Assembly: GCA_009760885.1 (NCBI GenBank)
Contig: CM019692.1
Coordinates: forward strand, 59,775,926 to 59,839,925
Reading direction: 5' to 3'
Source of the DNA: Achatina immaculata
Taxonomy: Eukaryota > Mollusca > Gastropoda > Stylommatophora > Achatinidae
Length of the DNA stretch: 64,000 nt
Position numbers and translations under genes: made by a program. Below, in pieces: positions 57,541 to 64,000 of the stretch (positions are counted from its first letter, which is position 1; each line of letters opens with the position of its first letter). Below the pieces are notes generated by a model. The model did not search any database and had not been told where the DNA came from. It worked only from the letters and a program-made list of their open reading frames with translations.

Positions 57541-57700
57541 TTTACGTAATCTACGTAATTCATCCACTATTAGTCCTGGTTTCTAATTCATCCACTATTA
57601 GTCCTGGTTTCTAATTCATCCACTATGGGCCCTCCCTCCTAATTTATCCAGTATGGGCCTCCCTCCTAATTTATCCACTATGGGCCCTCCCTCCTTCGAA
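57541..57700. repeat. 28-bp minisatellite, about 5 units, two variants
   Basis: AATTCATCCACTATTAGTCC plus TGGTTTCT, three times, grades into AATTTATCCACTATGGGCCC plus TCCCTCCT. Confidence 0.8.
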
Positions 57701-57829
57701 GCCCTCCGGGCACACTCTTAAAGCAAGGAGAACCCACCAGGACCCGAAACAATGCACTAGCTGGACCCTATCCAGTTTGGCCTGCTAGGGACTATTGGGG
57801 TAAACAAACTTTTAAAATATGTACAAAAC

Positions 57830-58255
57830 AGCTACTGAGTGTAAATAGATATCAATAAACATACACATAAGAAATTAACTACTCAGCACCGAAATAAATT
57901 TTTTTTAATATAAACTAAGAACTACTGGGCATGAACAAGCTTTTACAAATGTAAACTAAGAACTACTGGGGATTAACAAACGTTAAAAATAAATGTAAAC
58001 TAAAAACTACTGGGGATAAGCAAACTTTTAAAAATGTAAACTAAGAACTACTGAGCATCAACAAACTTTTAAAAATGTAAACTAAGAACTACTGAGCATC
58101 AACAAACTTTTAAAAATGTAAACTAAGAACTACTGAGCATCAACAAACTTTTAAAAATGTAAACTAAGAACTACTGAGCATCAACAAACCTTTAAAAATG
58201 TAAACTAAGAACTACTGGGGATTAACAAACGTTAAAAATATACAAAAGGGAATTA
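57830..58255. repeat. 41-bp minisatellite, about 8 units
   Basis: Unit TAAACTAAGAACTACTGAGC plus ATCAACAAACTTTTAAAAATG. The four central units are almost identical and the edge units diverged. Confidence 0.92.
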
Positions 58256-59110
58256 CTAAATATGAATACATTTTCAAATTTTATGAAGTAGCTGATGTGC
58301 ACGAATAAATGTAAAACAAATGACTATTGACCATAAACAAATATAAAATAAAATATCCATGAAGTAAATAGTTATTAGGGCAACAAAGACAGAGACAGAA
58401 TGGTTATGAATGGAACCACTTCAAGCAAAACTTTGATCTGGCTTATGTACACGTTCTACTTTGAGGATTCTCTGTTTTGGTGTGAAGCAAATGCTTCCAG
58501 CATTGGAAACCGATGAAGTACTTCGGGGAGGAAAAAAAATGTATCATGTCCGGATTAGGAGCGAGCTGTGATTTATTCCACACAATTTTACAAACTGAAT
58601 TCACGAGGTTCTTCTCTGGAGCCGGCACTGGTTCATGGAATGCGGTGACCGTTACCCAGTATATCAGACTATAACAAAACACATCGCTGTAATGAGCAGA
58701 TACCAAATGTTGCAAGTAGGACAAGGTTTCTCACCAATTCTGGTTCGTTGCTCTATCTGATATGACATGATCATCTCTTGGCGTGAACAGCCGTCTCGCC
58801 ATGGGACGCCAAGCAGTGTGGTCTAACAAAATAACTAGCCTGGCTTCTGTGATATGAGCAGTCTACTTGATGGTTTCTCACGCAAAAACGTTCATAGTCA
58901 GAGATGCTTGTGTGGGTTTACTTGCTTGCTCCGTCTGTACTGTTTTCCGCTCTACCTCATCCATTTACCTTCTGCACTTTCAAAAAATCATGATCAACAT
59001 AGGTATTTTCCTATTATTATTATTATTATTTTGTTTGGAGGGTACAAAAATGTAGTGATATATAAAGGAAGAAAGTCATAACTCTTTTAAATAAGAACTG
59101 GTTTAAAATA
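58256..59110. other. Unassigned sequence
   Basis: (ATT)n at 59012-59031. No gene recognised. Confidence 0.4.
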
Positions 59111-59494
59111 AAGTGATGCATTATCTCCACTATTCTTCAACCTAGTACTAGAACAGGTAATCAGAAAAATGAAAGAAGAAAGCAGTACAGAAGAACAAGC
59201 TAAACTATTAGGATACGCTGATGACATCCACCTAGCGGGGGAAATTTATGCACGGAGACACCAATACCTCCATACACATGAGAGATATGACACTAAAAGT
59301 GAGTCTTACCATTAACCGAGATAAAGACAGAGTACGCGAAGATATCAAGAGACCAGAGGCAGAATGATCCAAATTATATAATGTTGGAGATATGATGATT
59401 AGGAAAGCATAAACATACAAATATCTAGGCACAACCTTCAACAGAAGCAACAAAGTAAGCGAGGAAATTAAAAGCAGAGTACAGATAAGGAATA

Positions 59495-60508
59495 GGGTTT
59501 TCAGTGCAAAGTGATCTGTGGAGAACATACCTCCAGTAGCTTTAGGGTACAAACAGGAGTGAAGCAGGGATGTGTACTATCACCAACATTATTTATCTTG
59601 GCAGTGGACTGGTTAATGAAGGAGGCAACATCAAATAAACACAGAGGATTACAATGGACCCTTGACACAGTGCTGGAGGACCTTGACACAGTGCTGGAGG
59701 ACCTTGACTTTGCAGACGACATTTGTCTACTATCAAGCAGCCACAAAGAAATGCAAGATAAAATAAACAAGCTAACTCAGAATGCAAACAACATAGGACT
59801 AAAGATCAACGTAGGAAAGACAAAGTTAATGAAGCAAAATGTGAACAACAGAAATGTACTCAGAGTAGATAGCAAGTTAGTGGAGGAGGTCAACGAAATT
59901 GTATACCTTGACAGTAGAGTAGCAGACAATGGAGACAGCACAGAGGACACCAACAGCAGACTTACTAGAGCAAGCCAGGCTTTTGCAGTGCTGTAGACTA
60001 TATGAAAATCTAAAAACTAAGCATAAATACGAAAATCAAGATATTTAAGAGTAATTTTCTAAGTGTACTATTCTATGGACGTGAATGCTGGAAAATCACC
60101 AAAAACCACAGAAAACAAGTTGAATTCTTTCCAGACTAAATGTTTACGACGAATGAGAAAAACATTTTGACCAAACACCATAAGAAATAACATCTTGTTG
60201 GCAGAAATGCAGATGAAGCCACTGACAGCAATTATTGAGGAAAGATGCTGGCGATGGTTGGGACATATGCTCCGAATGACTGACGCCTCACTGCTAAAAA
60301 TAGCAATAAGATGGACACCACAGGGGAACAGAAGTAAGGGTAGACCAAAAGAGACATGGACAAGAACAACAGAAATGATGTTGAGCAATAGAGGGCTCAC
60401 CTGGGGAAGAGCAGAAAAAAAAGCAAAGGACAGGCATTTGTGGAAAACCCTTGCGGAAGTCCGACGTGCCCTGGGCACTTCAGGAGAGAGAGAGAGAGAG
60501 AGAGAGAA
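59495..60508 (+). mobile_element. LINE family E, 5'-truncated copy with 10-bp TSD in LINE C
   Basis: TSDs ATAAGGAATA at 59485-59494 and 60509-60518. It starts just before the ICGEHTSSSFRVQTG block. It has GVKQGCVLSPTLF, an internal 18-bp duplication (the LEDLDTV codons occur twice), LDFADDICLLSSS, KTKLMKQ, then a frameshifted middle and the WRWLGHMLRMTD tail. The 3' palindrome at 60466-60478 and (AG)n end it. Confidence 0.92.
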
Positions 60509-60903
60509 ATAAGGAATAAAATATACTTCGTCCTGTAAAATCTGTTAAAATCCAAAATTCTGTCCCAGAACACCAAAATAACAATCTACAAAACTATAAT
60601 AAGGCCAGCTGTCATTTATGGAATAGAAACGTGGAACACAATAAAAGAAAGGTGAACAACAACTGCAGATCATTGAGAACAAGATCCTACGAAGAATCAT
60701 TGGGCACACAAAGGATACCAGCAGTGAAGAATGGAGAGCTAGAAAGAGCACTGAACTGAACAGAATGTACACAACAGGAAAAAAGTACGAACAGCTTTAT
60801 TACTTATCGATTATAAAGTTGTGCCGTTTCGGCGTGAGCCTTAATAATATAAAAACATACATGTCCTGAAACTGAACAGACTACGCTGGTTGGGCCATGT
60901 AGA

Positions 60904-62080
60904 TGCTGCTGGCGAGATTCTTCAGCTGCCGTGCGTGGAGTGGCAAGTTAAGAAAGGTGCGAATGGGGTTGCCACGCGGCACCACTGTGGAAAAGGTGAA
61001 AGAAAGAATTAAACGAAGTAAACAGTAGTCAAATCATGGCACCTCTGGTCTGGAGGTCGGCCACGTCCTATGTGCACTCGGCTTGATCCGGAGGTAAAGA
61101 CACTGCTGGCGAGATTCTTTGGATGCTGCGTGTAAAGTGAAACTCCTTCCGGCCAATGAAGAAAATGCGAAAAATAAATTAGGGTTGCCGTGCGGCGCCG
61201 ATGTGAAAAGGTGATGGAACGGATGGAGTGAATCTTATCATTGGTATGTCCAGTGGTCTCGCAACGAGAGCTACTCATACCATGGCACCTCTGCTATAGA
61301 GGTCGGCCAAGTCCTGTATACACCCATACTAGTGAAATATGCCTAAACCGGCTTAAACCAGGAGTGAAACTTGATGGCTACTCAAGTCATGGTACCTCCG
61401 CTCTAGAGGTCGGTCACGTCCTAAACACACCCATACTGGGATAATATGCATAAACCGGCTCAACCCAGGTGTGAAACTTACTAGCGACGAGGATTCGTCC
61501 TCCTGGACAAAAGATCCGTCCTGGTCACAACTAGGAAGGGTAGCGGCCATGACCACAAAATGCTGAAATCGGAGAGACTGGACTAGTGCAGTCTAGATAG
61601 GCAACCACCACTCACCCAGCGGGGATGTTTGCGTATCCTAATCACGCTGAGGTTTTCCGGTGAGAAAGTCCAACGCTGGACTAGATGGGCAACCACCTCT
61701 CACCCGGCGATGATACACGGGTATCCCAAAACACGTCGAGGTTTTCCGGTGAGAAAGTCCAAATCTAGGCTGGATGGGCAACCACCTCTCATCCAGCGGG
61801 GATACACTGATATCCAAAAACACGTCGAGTTTTTCCGGTGGGAAAGTCCAACTCTAGATTAAACTGGTGCAACGAAAATCACGGTGTCACGCATTCCCGC
61901 TTCTGAGACCCACCAAGAATATAGGCGATACTCTGAACCTCTTGTGGTCCTCTCGTGGATCTCATGTGGTCCTTTCGGGGTCCACAGGGGGACTACGGGA
62001 CCTATCGAGGACCATGGGAGTAAATTCAGTAGGATCACGAGGCGATCTTGGTGGTAGAAGCGAACGAAGAAGAAGAAGAA
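60904..62080 (+). mobile_element. GMR copy (1.18 kb) with 12-bp TSD in LINE C
   Basis: TSDs GGGCCATGTAGA at 60892-60903 and 62081-62092, lying on the codons for the WLGHV motif of LINE C. It starts 4 bp before an M1 boundary (GCTGCTGGCGAGATTC), with a second M1 near 61107, then M2, three M3 modules and the 3' domain, and ends in GAAGAAGAAGAA. The hairpin arm has decayed (TCCACAGG instead of GACCACACG). Confidence 0.93.
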
Positions 62081-62316
62081 GGGCCATGTAGAAAGAATGG
62101 AAAAGAATAGACATACCAAAATTATGTACGCACAAGAGATGAGGGAAACAAGACCAAGGAGTAGACCAAGGCAGAGATGGAAAGACAGTATAGAAAAGGA
62201 TATAAAAGAAACTGGTGCCACCAACTGGAGACAGAAGATTAGGAACAGAGAGAAATGGAGGCGAACTTTATCTGCAGCAGTGAGCTTAATGGCTTGGAAA
62301 GCTGAAGAAAAAGAAT

Positions 62317-62331
62317 AATAGTAATAATAGA

Positions 62332-62376
<45 letters not shown>

Positions 62377-62378
62377 TA
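62317..62378. repeat. (AAT)n/(ATT)n inverted microsatellite
   Basis: AAT units turn into ATT units at 62346, forming a perfect inverted repeat that could extrude a hairpin. It follows the LINE C terminus. Confidence 0.9.
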
Positions 62379-63537
62379 CCAGTCAGGACGGCGTTGGCAA
62401 TCATACTTTCCCAACAACTTGTGCTATCCTTGGTGTTTCTGATCAAGCGAAGTGCTTCTCATTTTCCACATCACAAGGTCAGTCCACTGAGATATTTTCC
62501 TTTTGCTATTCCTCTCGTTTTTTGTGTTTTTGTTTTTGTTCCCATCGAACTTTCCTGTTATTACAAAGATCTCTAACTTCTGTTTCTTGTAACATTTCCA
62601 TGAAAATAATGACTGTCTTTCTTTATTGTAATTTAACTTGGTGTCCATTGTTCTGAACTTACGTGATGATCTATTCAGTTTTTTGTTTGTTTGTCAAGGG
62701 TATTTGTTGACTCTTTCTACAAAAAAAAACATATATCTGTTTGCTTCGAATTTTTGTTGTTCTTGTCGTTGTCGTTGTTGTTAATTGTTTCTTTAGTAAG
62801 AAACCACGTATAAAAAAACCAGACGAGTTATCGCGTCTCCTTTTATTTATACAAGCATTGAGTTGTGTATCGTAATTGTTTTTTTTTTCTGTTTGGAATA
62901 TAACACCTTTCTCTCTTACTGTTAAATGATATAGTACTCAGATACCATAATACATTACCTGCTAGCGTATTTGGCTTATTAACTTGTTTACCAGCGCGTC
63001 TCGCTGACTGGAGGGCATGGCAACCCTGTTATTAAGATGTTGATGCTGAAACACTAATATACACCAGTTGTTACCAAGTTTGCTTTTTTTTTTTACATCA
63101 AAGAACACTTTTCAAGGTACTGTAATTTTATTTGCAAACAAGCATCTTATATAAACGTATACTATCGCAATTTCACGAATCTTTAATTGTTTTTATTCAA
63201 CAGATGGCACTTAATCGATAACGCAATCGAGGACCAAGCAATAATGCTTTAAGAATCACAGTTTGGAAACCGCTGGTGTACACTTAGGGTAGATGGAAAC
63301 AATAAATCTTACGCCCAGTAAAGTGTTAGGCCAAGCCAGGTACGATTAGCCCCCCCCCCCCCCCCCAAAAAAAAAACATGTAGACAAAGCACTCTAGAAA
63401 GAAAGAAAGAAAGAAAGAAAGAAATAGAGAAATAGTAAGAGAATAACTTGAAAAGAACTCCAGCCTCCAGTAAGATGAGTAACCGTCTAGTCACGTGTGG
63501 ACTACGCACTAACTATTCGTTACAAAGTACCCCTCAG
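62379..63537. other. Unassigned sequence with homopolymers
   Basis: C run then A run at 63350-63376, and (GAAA)n at 63400-63425. CAGTTTGGAAACCGCTGG at 63260-63277 resembles a hAT-type terminus, but no partner end was located. Confidence 0.4.
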
Positions 63538-64000
63538 ATCAGTGGTTCTAGTCTTTCTCAGGCCACAGACCCTGGAAACCAATGGTACTTTGCCGCTAAT
63601 CATGTGAACTACTCTGCAGTTTAATATTAAATTAGAAAACTTCAAATTGTTCTAATGTTCTGTATAATCTAGATCAGCGGTTCTAATCTGTGGTCCCTGG
63701 CCAACATATGGTCCTTATCGTGGCTCCGTCACTGATTTAGTACTAGATGCTATCTGTTGCGTGAAAACATTTAAAAGTTCATGCAATTAATAAATTAATT
63801 TTCAGTTCAACGCTGGTTCACAAGCCAGTTTTAGTTGGAAAAGTTGTCATTGAATGTACAAATGTTGGGAACCACTGGACAAGACTAGTTACGCTGATTC
63901 CAAATTTGAACTTTTACTAACTTTTCCCATTCCCCCGCCCCGGGGATTCTGTGATCACTTTTTTTTTTTTTTAAGAAAGTGCTGTCTGAGTCCGTTGTCC
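63538..64000. mobile_element. hAT-like terminal motifs (uncertain)
   Basis: CAGTGGTTCTAGTC (63541), CAGCGGTTCTAATC (63675) and, inverted, TTGGGAACCACTGG (63866-63879). The pair 63675-63878 could be a MITE of about 200 bp, but its 8-bp flanks do not match. Flanking sequence to 64000 is unassigned. Confidence 0.35.

Larger units (their letters stand above)
59115..62335 (+). mobile_element. LINE family C, RT to 3' end, carrying two nested insertions
   Basis: First block (59115-59494): DALSPLFFNLVLEQVIRKMK, LGYADDIHLAGE (catalytic YADD), then frameshifted remains. Second block (60519-60903): LSQNTKITIYKTIIRPAVIY, GIETWN, a frameshift, LNRLRWLGHV. Third block (62081-62335): HVERMEKNRHTKIMYAQEM, TRPRSRPRQRWKDSIEKD, TGATNWRQKIRNREKW and LMAWKAEEKE with the LINE C end. 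LINE E (59495-60508) and GMR (60904-62080) account for the gaps. The tail runs into (AAT)n/(ATT)n. Confidence 0.87.

Overview
This window looks like transposon-dense, non-coding DNA from an animal nuclear genome. I found no intact host gene, no rRNA and no functional tRNA. I infer an invertebrate, most likely a mollusc or other lophotrochozoan. The reasons are the mix of RTE-like/endonuclease-type non-LTR retrotransposons (LINEs) with microsatellite tails, tRNA-derived SINEs, small palindromic MITEs and many minisatellites. The species cannot be fixed from this sequence alone, and the LINE clade names are from motif recognition, not a search.

LINEs. At least five LINE families can be told apart by their 3' ends. 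I call them A to E here. A ends in ATGCAAATGACTGA plus (TCTA)n or (CTGA)n. B ends in GTCGGCACGGCAC plus (ATG)n. C ends in GGCTTGGAAAGCTGAAGAAG. D ends in GGCACGGGAAGG plus (GATAA)n. E ends in a GTGCCCTGGGCAC palindrome plus (AG)n. D (13577-16933) and E (52747-55953) each have a near full-length copy of about 3.2-3.4 kb, with an apurinic-type endonuclease followed by a reverse transcriptase (RT), both broken by stops and frameshifts. The rest are 5'-truncated. A separate LINE with an RNase H domain lies at 34125-36118.

A modular non-coding mobile repeat. The most striking item is a repeat of up to about 1.48 kb, called GMR here (GAA-tailed modular repeat). It has no credible coding capacity and ends in (GAA)n. 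It is built from serial modules: about 222 bp (M1), about 106 bp (M2) and 88 bp (M3), then a 3' domain with a conserved hairpin. Eight independent insertions are present (1860, 11225, 23151, 27217, 34253, 40567, 47484, 60904), plus one copy made by local duplication. Seven have exact target-site duplications (TSDs) of 8-13 bp. Six of the eight interrupt LINE sequence. Five start within about 10 bp of an M1 module boundary, which recalls LINE promoter monomers.

Layout. 1-4.1 kb: LINE remnant, then a 53-bp minisatellite invaded by GMR and by LINE A. 5.7-11.6 kb: LINE B, C and other fragments, microsatellites and a truncated GMR. 12-19.6 kb: palindromic MITE, core repeat, 52-bp minisatellite, full-length LINE D with a nested LINE E fragment, and a long (TTTC)n tract. 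19.7-33.5 kb: core repeats, GMR copies, a tRNA-SINE, LINE D fragments and a 37-bp minisatellite. 34-41 kb: the RNase H LINE split by GMR, and four minisatellites. 40.4-49.4 kb: LINE A copies split by GMR, a recent 1.77-kb tandem duplication and a 33-bp minisatellite. 50-58 kb: minisatellites, full-length LINE E inside a possible hAT-like MITE, and a SINE. 59-62.3 kb: LINE C carrying two nested insertions, each with perfect TSDs. Nothing in the window reads as a cooperating gene set. The interactions visible are between mobile elements: nesting, possible parasitism of LINE machinery by GMR and SINEs, and seeding of microsatellites by LINE tails.
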